From: Gonapodya prolifera JEL478
Lineage: Eukaryota; Monoblepharomycota; Monoblepharidomycetes; Monoblepharidales; Gonapodyaceae
Direction: 5' to 3'
DNA: 64,000 bases
Assembly (NCBI GenBank): GCA_001574975.1
Contig: KQ965736.1
Span: forward strand, 283,483 to 347,482
The notes beneath the pieces were generated by a model. That model saw only the letters and a list, made by a program, of their open reading frames with translations. It did not search any database and was not told the origin of the DNA. A program made the translations under genes and the position numbers. Shown one piece after another: positions 1-12,011 of this stretch (its first letter is position 1; the number at the start of each line of letters is the position of its first letter).

Positions 1-1728
1 GGGCGCGGGCGCAAGCGCGGGTGTTGGTGCAGGTGCAAGTACGGGCTGCGTGGGTGCGGGAGTAGTGCTGCCACTCGCGCCCTCCTTCCGCCTCGCCAGC
101 TCCCTCTTCCACGCCGGCTCAGTCACCGGGGCATCCCGCGTGCTCGCGCACGAGACGTCTTGGCGCGGGACGGCGGCGCCTATGGGTGGTGTGGTGGGTG
201 CGGGGGTTGAAACGGGCGGTGCAGTAGAAGTTGCTGTGGTTGATGACGTTGTTGCGACTTTGACGGCTTCCGAGCCCACGCCAGCGCCCCGCGCGAGGTC
301 CGTGCTTGTAGAGCCAGATACTGGAGTGGGCGTGGATTTGGGAGTGCCAGCCCGGGATTTCAGATCTCGTTTCCATGCCGGTTCGGTGTCTGTTGCTTGC
401 ACCTGCGGCTGCACCAGTGTCAGAGCCTGTGCCTGTACCGGTCCCTTGGTGGCCCCCACTGCCATATCCGTCTGTTTAGTACCGCCCTGTAACTTATCCT
501 TTGTTACTCCCACATCACTTGTAGCGACCTGCGCTTTGTCCCGCAATTCCACCGTATCGTTCTTTCCCACCTTCCCAGCCCCAGATGTTGCACCAGCCGC
601 GCTCCCAGTTGCAGATTGTTCCTTGACTTCTTTTGCCTCCCTTGCAGCTCTCAGATCGCGCTTCCACTGCGGCTCGTTGTCCGGTGCGGGCGGCTTGACC
701 TCTTGTGCCGGGGCACCCACCACACCTCCATTGGAAGGTGGACCGGGAGAGTCTTTCACGCCTTCCTCCTTCCCACCTCCGGATTTCGCGTCCAGCATGG
801 CCCCCGCTTCAACATCCACTTGACTCCCCTCCCCGTCCATTTCCCCGCCAGCGAGTCCCGTGCCGACCCCCGCGCGGAGTTTCGAGCCGAGCGCGGCGAT
901 CCATTTACGGTCTGGACGGTATGCGGATGGTGACTGTGTGTACCGGGTCGTGTGGGCTTCTGCTCGTGCTTGAGGTGAGAAAGACTTCTCCTTACCTCGC
1001 TGTCCGCCCCAGTTTCCTGCCCCACTCCCTCCCCGACGCCCGCGCTTGTCGATCTCGACCCTGCGTCAAGTGCGGGCGCCGAGGTGGGTGTCGTTGCCAT
1101 TGCCGTTCCCACACCTCCCGCCGTCGCCGCCGACGCCGGTGCGGGCGTGGGCGGAACACCTCCGCCGCCACCGAATCGTTTCGGAGCAAGCGGAACCGGC
1201 GTCGGAATCCCAGTGCCGGCTGTGGGCGCACAAGAGGGTGGAGTGGTGGCGGTCAAAGTGGCGGTGGACGGAGCAGCCGAGTTGTTTCCCCCCCGTGTGA
1301 GCGCCAGCGCCGGCCCAAACACGCGGGGCGGTAGTGCTGCCGCCGGGTCTGGTCCTTGTCCCGTACCCGCTGCGACGGTCCCCAACGCACACTCCGAAGT
1401 TGGGGGCGGTCGGGGGTCGTCGGTGGGTATGGACGAGGCCGAATTGACGGGCGGAGAGGGCGCGGATGATGGGATGTGGGGGAGGGACGAGATTGATGTT
1501 GTTGGCGGTGCAGGGGCACCTGTGGGGCGAGAAAGGTGTTTCGGAAGAGCGGAGATCGGTTTTGATGCGGTTTGGGGTGGCTGCGGTTGTTGGTAGGTGG
1601 AGGAGGGAGGTTGCGGGGGTTGTGTGGGAGTGCCTGTGGGAGTGGAAGTGGGTTTGCCGGTGGAGGAGTCTGGAATGGAAGTGGGAGTGGGAGCGGGAGC
1701 GGGATTTGAACCAGAAGAAGACGAAGAA

Positions 1729-1763
<35 letters not shown>

Positions 1764-2789
1764 AGAAGAAGAAGGCGAGTCGCCCTGGTGCTTCGCGTTT
1801 CTGAGCCGACTGGCAAGGAAGGAGGCTGGAGATGATTTCGAGAGACCTTGCGCAGAGTCTGGACTGGCGGTGATGGTGGAAGCGGCTGTCGAGGCGGTCA
1901 CTCGAGCAGCAGCAGCAGCAGCAGCAGCAAGAGCACTTGGACTTGCAGTTGCAGTTGCAGGTGCAGGTGCAGGTGTGCCAGACACGGAAGAGTTGGAGTT
2001 GGTACTGGGAGCGGGAGCGGGAGCCGAGGCACCGTCCGGCAGCACATCGCCCATGCTCCGTGTTCGTGTCTTGACGCCGTCGAAGAAGGCGGGTAAGTTG
2101 CCCATGGATTTGTTTGACATCACGGCAACGGTCGGTGTCTTTTCCTGCTTCACCTGGACGTGATCTTCCTTCTTGATAGCCGATGAACTCCCCGCTGCCG
2201 CCGCTCCTGCACCGCCGGAAAGTAACTCGCACGACGCCGCGCGCGAGTTTGCTTGCGACCGACGCCGCTCCTGGGACGCCTTGAGTGCGCCTTGCAAGTC
2301 GGGCATCAGCGCCGAGAGGGCAGACGAGGAGGACGCGAGACGTTTGGCGGCTGTGAAGGGTGTTGGCACCGGAGCATCGTTCCTGGGTGGAGGCGATGCG
2401 GGACGTGCGCCTGCACTATGCCGCTTCATTTTCGCGTGTTGTTCGTCGTCCCCATCCTCCCCGTCGCTGTCGCCGTCTCCCAGCGCGGTCTCCGCCGCCC
2501 GCCGCTCCTCGACAGCCCGCGCGGCCATTGCGCGAATGTGTGCGTGCGAAGGCGGGCGTCGACCGCGCTGCCCCTTTGCGCGGGGTGGGCCCGCCCATGA
2601 GACGGCGCGGGAGTGGCCGTGTGTGGGAGATGCGGGGAGTGAGGAGGGCTGCTGCGTGGGGGGTGTGGGGAGCACAGCGGGTGTTGCAGGTGGCGTGGGT
2701 GCGAGTGCGGGTGTGGGAGTGAGTGCGTCTGGCGCAGGCGGCTGGGAAGAGGAGTCCGACGCAGAGGAGTCGGCGGGTGTGTCTGCCAT
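1..2789 (-). CDS. Disordered Ser/Pro/Ala/Thr-rich protein with repeated EPxWKR(D/E)L motifs (3' end beyond window)
   Basis: Read on the minus strand from an ATG at 2789 (MADTPADSS...; another in-frame ATG lies at 2828). About 600 residues are low complexity: Pro/Thr/Ala runs, a poly-Ser run and a poly-Ala run. The frame then changes, and an intron at about 934-995 (GTAAGG donor, ACACAG acceptor, phase 0) restores an open frame that continues to base 1. The downstream part is charged and carries EPQWKRDL, EPAWKRDL and EPAWKREL. Such short Trp-Lys-Arg modules recall those in animal phostensin/taperin-type actin-associated proteins. That is a motif resemblance only. No catalytic domain is visible. 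Function unknown. The gene is incomplete because it runs off the window. Confidence 0.6.
85..675 (-). repeat. Three copies of an EPxWKR(D/E)L peptide module in coding sequence
   Basis: On the minus strand, codons at about 657-675, 352-384 and 85-125 encode EPQWKRDLRAAREAKE, EPAWKRDLKSR and EPAWKRELARRKEG. They are spaced about 265-300 bp apart in otherwise unconserved Ser/Thr/Pro-rich sequence. Conservation of Trp, Lys-Arg and Leu against a drifting background suggests a selected binding motif. Confidence 0.65.
1713..1774. repeat. GAA/TTC trinucleotide tract encoding poly-Ser
   Basis: A nearly pure GAA tract with a few interruptions (one GAC, one GAG). Read on the minus strand it gives a run of over 20 Ser (TCT/TCC) in the disordered protein. 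A shorter GCA tract near 1905-1930 gives a poly-Ala run in the same gene. Confidence 0.85.
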
Positions 2790-3051
2790 CGCGAAGGGTG
2801 GGATGTGATGCCGGTGCAGTCCTTCCAATGGCTCAGTCTACGTTCTCTTCCGCTCGCTGAGTAGTCTTGGTGAGACGGCGTACGCTCCTGCTGAAAGCGA
2901 TTTGTCCGGGTTCGTGTGTGCGAAGTCATCGGCGAAGACGGGGTCGCACTAATTCACACAATCAACGCACACCCCGCGAGCTGCTCCCAATGCCTCTTTT
3001 CCCACCCCTGTTTCCACTCCTGTCATTAAAATTTCATCAAATCACATACAA

Positions 3052-3904
3052 CTACAACTTGGCATTCTCATCAATCTTCGTATCCAAAACATACGCGTCC
3101 CCAACCTTGACCAACCGACCCGCAGTCGGAGTCGCGAAATGCGTCCCGATCACAAGCGTCGCGCCGTCGCTCCACCGTGCGAACGCTTCGTGTCGCGTTT
3201 GCCTTGCCTGGATTTCGCACGCGAGCGAGGTCGCAGAAGAAGGTGTGTCACGAAAGTGAAGATGGGGAAACAGAGGGACTCAAGTGTATGCACCTTTTCG
3301 GGGTCGCTGTCGAATCCGCTCGAGTACCCTGGCTCCGCAATCTGTACGGGCGTGTGTGTCATGTCTATGTTCCAGGTGCGGTGGTGGGTGTGGTAGCGCA
3401 ATAATGGGGTGGAGTGTTTCAGAGCGGCAGTAAGGCAGAGCAGTGCGTCAGCAAGACAAGTGGCAGTCCATCGAGGGGAAGGGGGGGTGAGGGGTTGGGG
3501 GGGTGTTTCGGCAGTGCATTAGTTCAGTCCATCACCATCGAATTTCAAATTTCGGAGACCTACCTCCCGTAATAACAGCCGTCTTCCCGCGCGACCTAAT
3601 CCTCACGCTTACATGGCCTGGTGTGTGTCCCGTGGTGGGCTGGGCTCGGACACAAAATGAAGTGGATGGGTGCGGGTTTTAGCCGTTTAGGTTGCGTTGC
3701 AGTCATTCACTTCAGTTGAACGAGTCCCCCCCACACCCCAAACCCCACCCTCCACTCCACGCACCTCCAACTGCACACACTCCCCCACCTTGCAATCCAG
3801 GGGCACGAGCTGCGCGAGCCCGGCGTCGTAGATGGGCTTGACCGAGTCCGAAAAGATGTCGTCGCCGTCGGCGTAGGCCGTTTGGGACCTGGCGAGAGCC
3901 CGGG

Positions 3905-3938
<34 letters not shown>

Positions 3939-4913
3939 GAGAATGAGAAAGGCGATCGACGTGCGCATGTGCAAAAGCGAAAGGGATCAAGGACGTACCA
4001 ATGCTCGAACTCAGGCTTTGCGAACAAATACTTTGCGCTTCAACAGACACCGCCACACAGACACATCAACACCCTCTTTCTCGGTGGTGCAGAGAAAGCC
4101 AAGAGGGAAAATCTCACTTGGGGAATGTCGGGACCCACTTCCCACCCACGAGCCGCGTGTTCCAGCCCACGTGGTCGACGTGGAGGTGTGTGCAGATGAC
4201 GTGCGTTATGCTCTCGGGGGGGTACCTGGGTTGGCCGTTGGACGAGGTCGTTCAGCCGGTGGGCGTGTTGGAGCTAAAACCACAAGAAAGGGAGAGGAGA
4301 GGGGAAAAGCTCACCCTGCCGCGTTCATTTTGGAAAGAAAGTCGGTTTGGAGGTTGTTCCAGCCCTTGTCTGTGTCACCACCACACCCAAACACGCTGTG
4401 AGTGTTGGCAACTCGGCACACCACCGCCGTCCTCGTGCAAGAGGAGACAGAAAAAAGCGCGACGTCTCACTGTGGCGTTTCTTGTCTGGTGGCGCGACAG
4501 TCAGTACGGAGACAACAGGAGCTCAAGGCACCCAAGGCGACGTACCGTTTCCAATGCACGTGTCGACCACTCTGCACCCGGCATTGCCCCATCATCAGCC
4601 TGCGGTCACACAAACCCAAACTCGACCACAACTCACATCCGCTCCTTGCCCGTGTCCACCACCAGCGCGTGAATTTTCTGCCTCATCATCCCCTTGTCCG
4701 TGACAAAGTGGTCGTAGAGCCACGGGTGGCGGTCGGCGATTTGGATGAGTTTCTTCTTGTCCACGTCGGGGAAGAGGAAGCGGGGAGATGTGCTGGGGCG
4801 GAACGTGAAGTTGGTTGCTGGAGGATGGGATCACAAACCGGCGACGATACTCACAGTGACTCGGATTCGGGAACGGACGTGATCCGGACATCGCCGATTG
4901 TCCAGCGCAGCAT
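3052..4913 (-). CDS. Metallo-beta-lactamase-fold hydrolase, intron-rich
   Basis: Starts at MLRWTIGDVRI and ends in VLDTKIDENAKL. Exons in order encode FLFPDVDKKKLIQIADRHPW, VVDTCIGN, WNNLQTDFLSKMNAAG, the metal motif THLHVDHVGWNTRLVGGKW, AKYLFAKPEFEHW, SQTAYADGDDIF, HHPVQIAEPGYSSGFDSDP and ATLVIGTHFATPTAGRL. HLHVDH is the HxHxDH zinc signature. The later His (HHP, GTHF) also fit the fold. The family includes quorum-lactonase-like and other cytosolic hydrolases, so the substrate cannot be deduced. At least seven introns interrupt the gene; donors such as GTGAGT at the end of PESESL and GTGAGA after VPTFPK are clear. The exact borders of the exons around 3,400-3,600 were not resolved. Confidence 0.8.
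3907..3935. repeat. GT dinucleotide repeat in hydrolase intron
   Basis: About 14 GT units inside an intron of the metallo-beta-lactamase-fold gene, close to the acceptor of the exon beginning SQTAYADGDD. On the coding strand it is a CA tract. Confidence 0.85.
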
Positions 4914-5147
4914 TCTGTACGTGTCGAGATGGGTGGAAAGAAAGAAGTGAAGTTTCGGATGGAGCAGACCGATCTCCGTGGCCTCGGCTCACCCGGCACC
5001 ATTCTGGCCGATCCACCCTGCGAAATACCACTCGCTGCGCAGTAGCCGACCATTAGATGCAAATTCTGCAATGTATTATTTATGTCCGCACGCAATACAC
5101 AACCACCTCTCCCACACAGACCTAATCTCCATACAATCCAACACACC

Positions 5148-8100
5148 TCAAAATGCGGCACCGGTACCACCAGTGCCACCCACGCCCGGCAACCGCGGCC
5201 GACTGCCGGCAGGACTCATCGGACCTCGCCGCGACCCCGTCGGACTCATGGCGCCCGACCGCGAGTCCCCACTCATCGCTGTCCCCGGCCGCACATCGGT
5301 CGGACTGAGCGCCCGTGCGCGCGGGGCGGGCACGACGCCCTCCACGGAAGTGAAATCAAGAACGCGCGGAGGTGGTGATGTTGTGGAGGGTCGCGGGGGT
5401 GGTGGGGACACTGCGGAGCGGGGCATTTCGGGGGACGCGATGCGCTGGAACTGGTCCCGACTGGCGTTGCTACCGCGTCGGTCGTTGCCAACTTGTGGGC
5501 GGTTGCGTGCACCGGCAGCTCCCCATCGACTCACATCCGCAACGCTCCGGTAAGGGCTCGGTACGTCCCCAGCGGGGTTTCCGAGGAAGGACTCGCCCGT
5601 AGGTGTGAAGAATTGCGTGCTACCATCCTCGTCCAGGTCCATGGGAAGTGAGCTCTGAGTGGGACGGATCCCGGTGTATTGGCTCTGATACGGCGACTGC
5701 ATTCCCGCCATCACTCGTCTGCCCTGTCCCATTTCCGGTGCGATCGCGGTTGACTCGGCGAGATTTATCACACGGGCAGGCCCCCCTGGGATACCCAGGT
5801 GCTGGCCGAGGTACATCACGGACCTCGACAGTCCAGCGCCGGCACCGACGGCGCCCGGGCGGGTATTATCCCAGCTCGGGTGGTTCTGGCGGAACTGCAT
5901 AAAGCTCTTCATCATCTTATCGTCCTGAGGCAAAATATCCAGCTCGACGTTGCCGTCGCGGTCACGGTCGCGGTCTTCGTAGGGCGCCAAAAAGTCCCGC
6001 TCCACGTACGCTTGTGGCTGTCCGTCCGTGAAGTCCAAAACACGAACTCCTGGCACGCGCTCGGGAGACGCCGGGGAGGGGCCGATCGTGTGTTCCATGT
6101 CCAGATCCTGTTCCACCGGAGTCCGTTGCCCGCCCACTTCTTGGTCCACGCTGGGTACTTCCTCCTCCCACCAAGCGTACTTACACACCCACCCAACGCC
6201 ATCGACCCACTTTGCATTCCGTTCAAAGAAGGTCACGATGGCCTCAACGGTATCCTCTCTGCCCAGAGCATACCACAAAATGGCCGGCGTGCTGATCAGG
6301 GCACACACCTCTCGAAACCACAGCGAAATCTTGGCGTCGAACAGGGCCTCGACCTCCCTTCGCACGGCTTCGGAGTGGAAATTCCCAATCCATCGCTTCG
6401 GCATGTAGTACGTGAACTTTGCCAGGCGGGTCAGGTGCATGCGTGGGTCGTACACGACGTGCTCGTCGGGGACCATTGAGCGGGCGACAGCGAACACGGC
6501 CGCGAAGACACCGATGTAAAACACAGCCGAATGTCCCTTTGTGATTTCGAATCTGAGTAGCAAATCCTCATCGATGATCGATGCGATAGTCAGCACGGCC
6601 GCCACGGCCCCTGAGATAAATGCAACGAAGCGTGCAATGATGACGTTGTGCCAGTTGGGGAAGTCCCCGAGGTACGCTAGCGCGAGGGGGTGGGAGCGGT
6701 TGATTCGGGTGGTGAAGTAGTGCGAGAGCTCGTTGAAGGTGCGGAACTTCCAACGTGCGAGGGGGGTCCATGTGCGTGTTCCGAGCGCAGCAGGGTTTTT
6801 GTAATATTCCTTTTAGGGAGCGGGTGGGAGTGTGTGTGTGGGAGGTGTGATGCGCGGTGGGGGGCAGTAAGGAGAAAGTACTGTAAGGCACACAACAAGG
6901 GTAGGGGGAACAAACAGTCTCGAAAACCTCACCTCTGCATTCTCGAAAAAGAAGTAGAGCACCATAAACACCAACACGAATGGGGCAAACAGGAGGTTCA
7001 GAACCGCCATCATCCTAAACCTCCGTTGGAGCCTGCCGGAACGGGGTGGTTTCAGGGGGGGTAGACAAAGGTCGTCCGCCTGAGCTCACCACCTCGCACG
7101 ACGCCGAGAAAGACGACACACTCACGCATTCACAATCGCGCGTCGCGACCCCGCCCTAGACACGGCTCCCAACCCAACATCATCCGCAACTCTTTCCATC
7201 CGACGAAGGAACGCCTTTGGCGTCCCACCACCAACCCCACCAGCACCAGCGGGCCCACCGGATCCGTTCTGGTAGACGCTGTCGGCACCAGGCCCGATTC
7301 GCACACCCTTTCGGATCTCGCCATTGTCCTCGAACATGCACTCAAGCACGCAGTAAGAGAAGGTCCACTCGAGACTCCGCGTCAGCGGAAAGAGGTAAAC
7401 GTCCTGTGGCTGCTGCCCCTGGGCTTGCTCCAGTCCCGGAGCCTGCGTCTGGCTGCGGGGGTCACGCACGGGTGGGGTGCCAAACATGCCCTTGAACACG
7501 ACTTTAGGTAAAAACGGCAACCCCGGGTCCGCGAACGCGTTGCGCAGCGCGAGCGTCATGACGTCTGCCCCCGTGTCGTCGTCATCGGGAGCGTCTGGGT
7601 CGACGCCCGTGCCGCCCAGGAGACCCACGAGGTAGTTTTCCTTGCGCAGGATACGGTTTGCGATCGTCAGCGCGTGCAGGGGCACGTCAGCGGGCGAGTG
7701 CTCGGCGTTCGGCGAGCTGGGCGGCTGGGAGAGACGCACCCCGCCGAGCCACCCGCCGCAGACGCGAGAGACGATGAAGCTCCATCCGACGCTCCACAGG
7801 TCAGCTTCGGGGACTTCGATGGCGAAGGTGAAGAACCCCCGCATGCGGGCGAGGCCGGGAAGGTCATACACGAGTCGCGAGAGCTCAAAAATGGCCCAGA
7901 CGAAGAAGAAGAGGTTGGGGAGGGACGAGAAGGGGTTGAGGAGGATGTCGGGGCACGTGGGCACGATGATGGATGGGAGGTTCGGCGAGGTCGAGAGGGA
8001 GAAGTCGATGCAGCGGATGAGGAATGTGGGGAAGAGGATGACGAAGGAAGCGGTTCTGGATGAGTGTAAGGGTGGGGCGGGGAAGTGGTGAGTAGATCGT

Positions 8101-8251
8101 TTGAAGGATTATGGGATAACGGTGGGACAAACCCTGGACAAAACACAATGTCCATCATTCTCGCAGACGCATCGGTCTTTCAAGTTTCATGGGTCATGCC
8201 ACATCAACACTCCAACCCTCATGGCTCCGTTCCGTTCGATTTTCCCTTCAC

Positions 8252-8329
<78 letters not shown>

Positions 8330-9568
8330 ACACCAACTCACAGCACCCCGACGACCCTATCCAACACGACACACCACAGCCCGCGTCCAACATAATACGC
8401 ATACATGCGCTGGAGGAACTTATCCAGCTGTGCCGACGTCCGTATGCTGGACCACAGCCCGAGCGCCGCGTCGCGCGGCGGGAGGCGGCCCCGGCCGGGA
8501 GGTGGCGGCAGGGGATGCGAAGGGGGGTGGGTGTAGTAGGAGGGCGAAGACGAGTGCAGAAGCGGAGTCGTGTCGTCGTCAGGGTCGGGAGCGTGGTTGT
8601 GGTTGTACACGCTGGTGGTGCCCCCACGCGCGCCGTAGCTGTACCCGTCCCGGCTTGTCCTGCCGTCCGCCATTCCGTCGAGTCCGCTGTAGCCGTCCCT
8701 GCGGTATGCTCCCGCTCCTCTGTCGCCGTCCCATACCGCCCCACCAATTCCACCTGAGCCATTCATCCCACCAACTCCTCCAGCAACGCCACCCATACCC
8801 CCGTACGCGCCGCCCACCCCATTCACCGCATTCACGCCACCACCGCCAAAACCATTGGTGTCGTATCGACCTGGCGAGGGGGCATGTGCCAACGCGGGCT
8901 CATTCGACGCGGGTGCGGGATGGCGCGGGCGAGTATTGGCACGGGGTCCAGCGAGGAGGTGTCTCAGTGACGAATCCTTTGCGAAGATGTACTCGAAAAT
9001 TGATTGCTGGCGCTGTTGCTGCGAGTTGCGCGGCGGGTGTTGAGCGTATGGGGTGTGTTGCGCGTTGAGAGAGAGCGGGCGAGTGGAGCGAAGAGTCGAC
9101 GAAGGTGCGACGGCCGAGTCGGGTGCATAAGGAGCGGGTGCATGCAAAATGCCGGTCCGTGCGTCGAGGGATTGTTTGCGAGGGTATGCGTCTCTGGCCT
9201 GTTTGGGTGGCGTGGTGTGACGATGCCCTCCCTCACGTCCACCCTGCCCCCGCCCTGGCCCCCGCGCCGGCACCCACCTGGCTCCGTCCACCGCCCACTG
9301 CGCCTGCGCCCACTCCGCGCGCCCCGCCCGCCGTCCCATTCCCGTCGAACATGAGCGACGCAGGAGGCTCGAGATCGTCGTCGTCGTCGAATCCGTCGGG
9401 TCTCTCGTCGCCGTCATCGCCATCTCCCGCCGCGTCCGGGTGGTGGTGCGTCTCGTCGTACTGCGCGGCGTACCCCGCGTATGCTGCATGCGGCGTGTGC
9501 GAGTGAAGCGCGGCCCCGGACTCAACCCCCGGCCGCGCCACCCCCGCAGACGACCGACGCGAGCTCAT
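5148..9568 (-). CDS. ATG9: Autophagy-related lipid scramblase ATG9, five exons
   Basis: Exons 9278-9568, 8342-9198, 7126-8055, 6933-7032 and 5148-6809 join in phase to give about 1,279 residues. Start is MSSRRSSAGVARPG; the N-terminus has the acidic stretch followed by LEPPASLMFD. Core segments match ATG9: LDKFLQRMYAYYVGRGLW, ASFVILFPTFLIRCIDFS, IANRILRKENYLVGLL, LEWTFSYCVLECMFEDNGEI, RRFRMMAVLNLLFAPFVLV, EYYKNPAALGTRTWTPLARW, KFRTFNELSHYF and GHSAVFYIGVFAAVFAVARS. ATG9 is a trimeric lipid scramblase of Golgi-derived vesicles that seed the autophagosome. The last exon adds a long disordered Ser/Pro/Gly-rich tail with SPTGSRRGP-like repeats. The protein is longer than yeast Atg9 because both tails are extended. 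Intron 2 (8056-8341) carries a 77-nt C tract. The gene is divergent from the P450 remnant. No broken motif was seen. Confidence 0.92.
8253..8329. repeat. 77-nt uninterrupted poly(C)/poly(G) tract in ATG9 intron 2
   Basis: Every base from 8253 to 8329 is C on the plus strand, so the ATG9 pre-mRNA would carry a G77 run. The tract sits 7 nt inside the donor (the donor GTGAGT begins at 8341 on the minus strand). Such a run could form G-quadruplexes, or its length may be an artefact of sequencing or assembly. Confidence 0.9.
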
Positions 9569-9773
9569 TGCGCAGGAGACGGCGGCAGCACGTGTCGCAG
9601 AAAAGAAAAGACGGAGACGCAAGCGGGGTGGTGTGACCGCTGCCCTCTGCAGACAAGGCCACAGACCAAGGACGCCTAGGCCGTTTCGCCGCCCCCACAC
9701 ATGCACTCTTCTCCCTGCCTTCTCCGAATTGACGCGCAATCCGCCACACACCGCACCGCATCCACAACAACAC
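9569..9773. promoter_or_regulatory. Divergent intergenic region between ATG9 and P450 remnant
   Basis: 205 bp between two start codons pointing apart. Any shared promoter must lie here. No clear TATA box or other named motif was recognised. Confidence 0.35.
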
Positions 9774-11724
9774 ATGAACGAAACTTTCGAAAAGCTGCGC
9801 AACGTGTCCACCCTGCACGACCTCACCGAGCTGATCTCACCGGCCGCGGTCGCCACGGCAGTTGCGCTTCTTGTCGGAACCTGGTACTTTGTGTACCTGT
9901 TCGACACCTTTGTTGGCACCAACCTCAAGGCAATCCCGGGGTCGGCGTGGGAGCTCGCGATACCCAACTACACGTTGAAGGCTCAGACAAAGGATCATCT
10001 CGGCGCATGAGAAACATGGGTCCATTGTGAGGTGCGTTAGTCCGAGTAAACAGGTCACGGGTCACGAACCAATGAACTGAACATCTGCAACACCCCGTGC
10101 TCCAGAGCAGCGCCGGACCGGATCAGTATCGCCGATTCAGATACTCTCCAAGATGTGGACCTGCGCTTTTCAATTCTCTGACGGACTCATGCTCATTAAT
10201 TGGCCGTTCTTTCTGTGAAACCGCATCCTCAGCTTTTGAAGCTTACCGATATCCCAAAGCACAAAAAGAACGTACCCAGGACTCCAGCACGTGAAAGTGA
10301 GTGGTCGCCGAGATGAGAGATCAACAAAGAGAGGTGTTACTTTACTCATGCGAACCCACAACCAGAGACCGGGCATCGTGCAAACAATGGACCCCACCCC
10401 ACAGAAGACTTCGCCGTATCATCGCTCCAGCATTCTCCGTCAAGTACCTCATGAATCTTGAGCACTACCGTCTACAAGTCTACAATGTCGTAGAGCGGAA
10501 GATTATGTCCCCAGCAAAAGACAAGGATGGTTTCGTCACTATGGACAATTTCAAACAGTTCCATGTGAGTCCACTTTTTCTTTCACAACTGGCTTCTCGT
10601 ATTCAATGACGTCGCTCCTTTGTGTTTGATCCTGCGTGTGAAGCACATCGCAGCGGACGTTATCAGCATCACCGTGAGTCGGTCTTTTGAAAATGTTCTG
10701 AGGATGTAAACCCCGGTCCGGTTACTGAGCTTTTTGCCTGGGTCCGTTTCGTCAAAGATTCCCCGAAAACGAAACGGACATGAAACTCATGGCTCGTACA
10801 ATGCTCGGTGCCGGGTCCGAGACAGCTGCTAATGCAATGGCCTGGGCTTCGTCCTTCCTTGTTGGGAATCCATCAACCTTGGAGAAGCTCAAGAAGGAGC
10901 TGCACGAGGCGTCCCTGGCTCAGCACATCAACCTCTGCCGCGCGAAACACTCAAGCATCTTCCATTCCTTGATGGTGTTCTCCACAAGACGCTCAGGTTG
11001 AGACCGGTGGCCTCGCAGCTATGGAGGGAGTTCGAAAAGGACACGGAACTAATGGTGCATGATGACGACGGGAACCCCAAGACGTACATCATCCCTGCAG
11101 GAACTATGACGTACATCCCGCTTGCCGCCGTGCAGACCAGCCCCAAAGGTGAGCAATGCGATGTGCCCGCACGATTTTTGCCTTTATGGCGTTGGGGCCT
11201 CACATACCATCCATTTTCTGAAGTCTGGCTCCGCGCTAACAAATTTTACCCCGAGCGCTGGCTCAGCGACGGTTGGCAAAGTCACGGAGGAGGAGGTGTC
11301 CCCTGGTGATGACGGCAAGGCGCACGCAAAGTCTTCTGATGGATCGAAGAACGGACACTGGGGGAAGCCCGTCCTCTGCAACAGACATGCCTTTATGCCG
11401 TTATCGCTAGGAGCAAGGTGAGAGGACGCCATGCGCCATTTTGAGGAATGAGCGTATCGCTTACCCCTGATCCGACTACAAAGGGACTGCATGGGCCGAA
11501 ACTTCGCGTGCAACGGTGCGTCGAATTGCTTTTCTTGCTTCATGATCTGAATTCGAGAATCGTCTCTGCCTCTAGAAATGCGCATAATTATTGCCCATAT
11601 TGTTCGACGCTTCGACATTCTTCCGGCCTTTGACGCATCGAAGGAAGTGTCGGGGATCGACTACATCGCCTACCAGGTTGATAGACCCGATGGAATACCG
11701 ATCAAGTTTAGACCCAGAGTCTAG
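9774..11724 (+). pseudogene. Cytochrome P450, apparently inactivated
   Basis: P450 landmarks appear in order: an N-terminal membrane anchor (AAVATAVALLVGTWYFVYLF), AHEKHGSIVR, RRIIAPAFSVKYLMNLEHYR, the I-helix MLGAGSETAANAMAW (AGxxT present), HKTLRLRPVA, NKFYPERWLSD and the haem loop FMPLSLGAR|DCMGRNFA split by an intron. The C-terminus IPIKFRPRV ends at 11724. Two defects stand out. The frame breaks between ELAIPNYTLKAQTKDH and the AHEKHGS block without a usable intron. The invariant Glu of the ExxR motif is Lys (AAG) at about 11,000. The catalytic Cys remains. I read it as a recent pseudogene or an allele with errors. A sequencing indel would explain the frame break but not the Lys. Confidence 0.7.
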
Positions 11725-12011
11725 GTTCTGAATCCTATTTTTGCATTGATTTTACGCTGTTGAGGGTACTGCAATAAGGATTTTTCAAATCAGGATGATT
11801 ACCTGTGTCAAGTGAAAAGAAGGATGAATTCAAGGCTTTAGATCGCTATATGCTTAAGGCATCGAATATTTTCAGTTCCAGTGCCCGTATCACACAGGTC
11901 GTTCTTTTATTTAAACCGCCTTCACTGCCCTGAAAGTCAATGTACCGGTACTCCTATTTACAATCACGCACTCCTCCCTCCTCGCACCTCCTCTCTCCCG
12001 CCCCGTCGTCA

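Noticed and set aside
50-823. Plus-strand open frame of 257 codons at the left edge
   Set aside because: It is the mirror of the minus-strand gene. The minus reading has the repeated EPxWKR(D/E)L motifs and a natural disordered composition; the plus reading has no family features.
8085-9068. Plus-strand frame with a poly-Pro run of over 20 residues
   Set aside because: It comes from the intronic poly(C) tract and the mirror of ATG9 exon 2. The minus strand carries the conserved ATG9 sequence.
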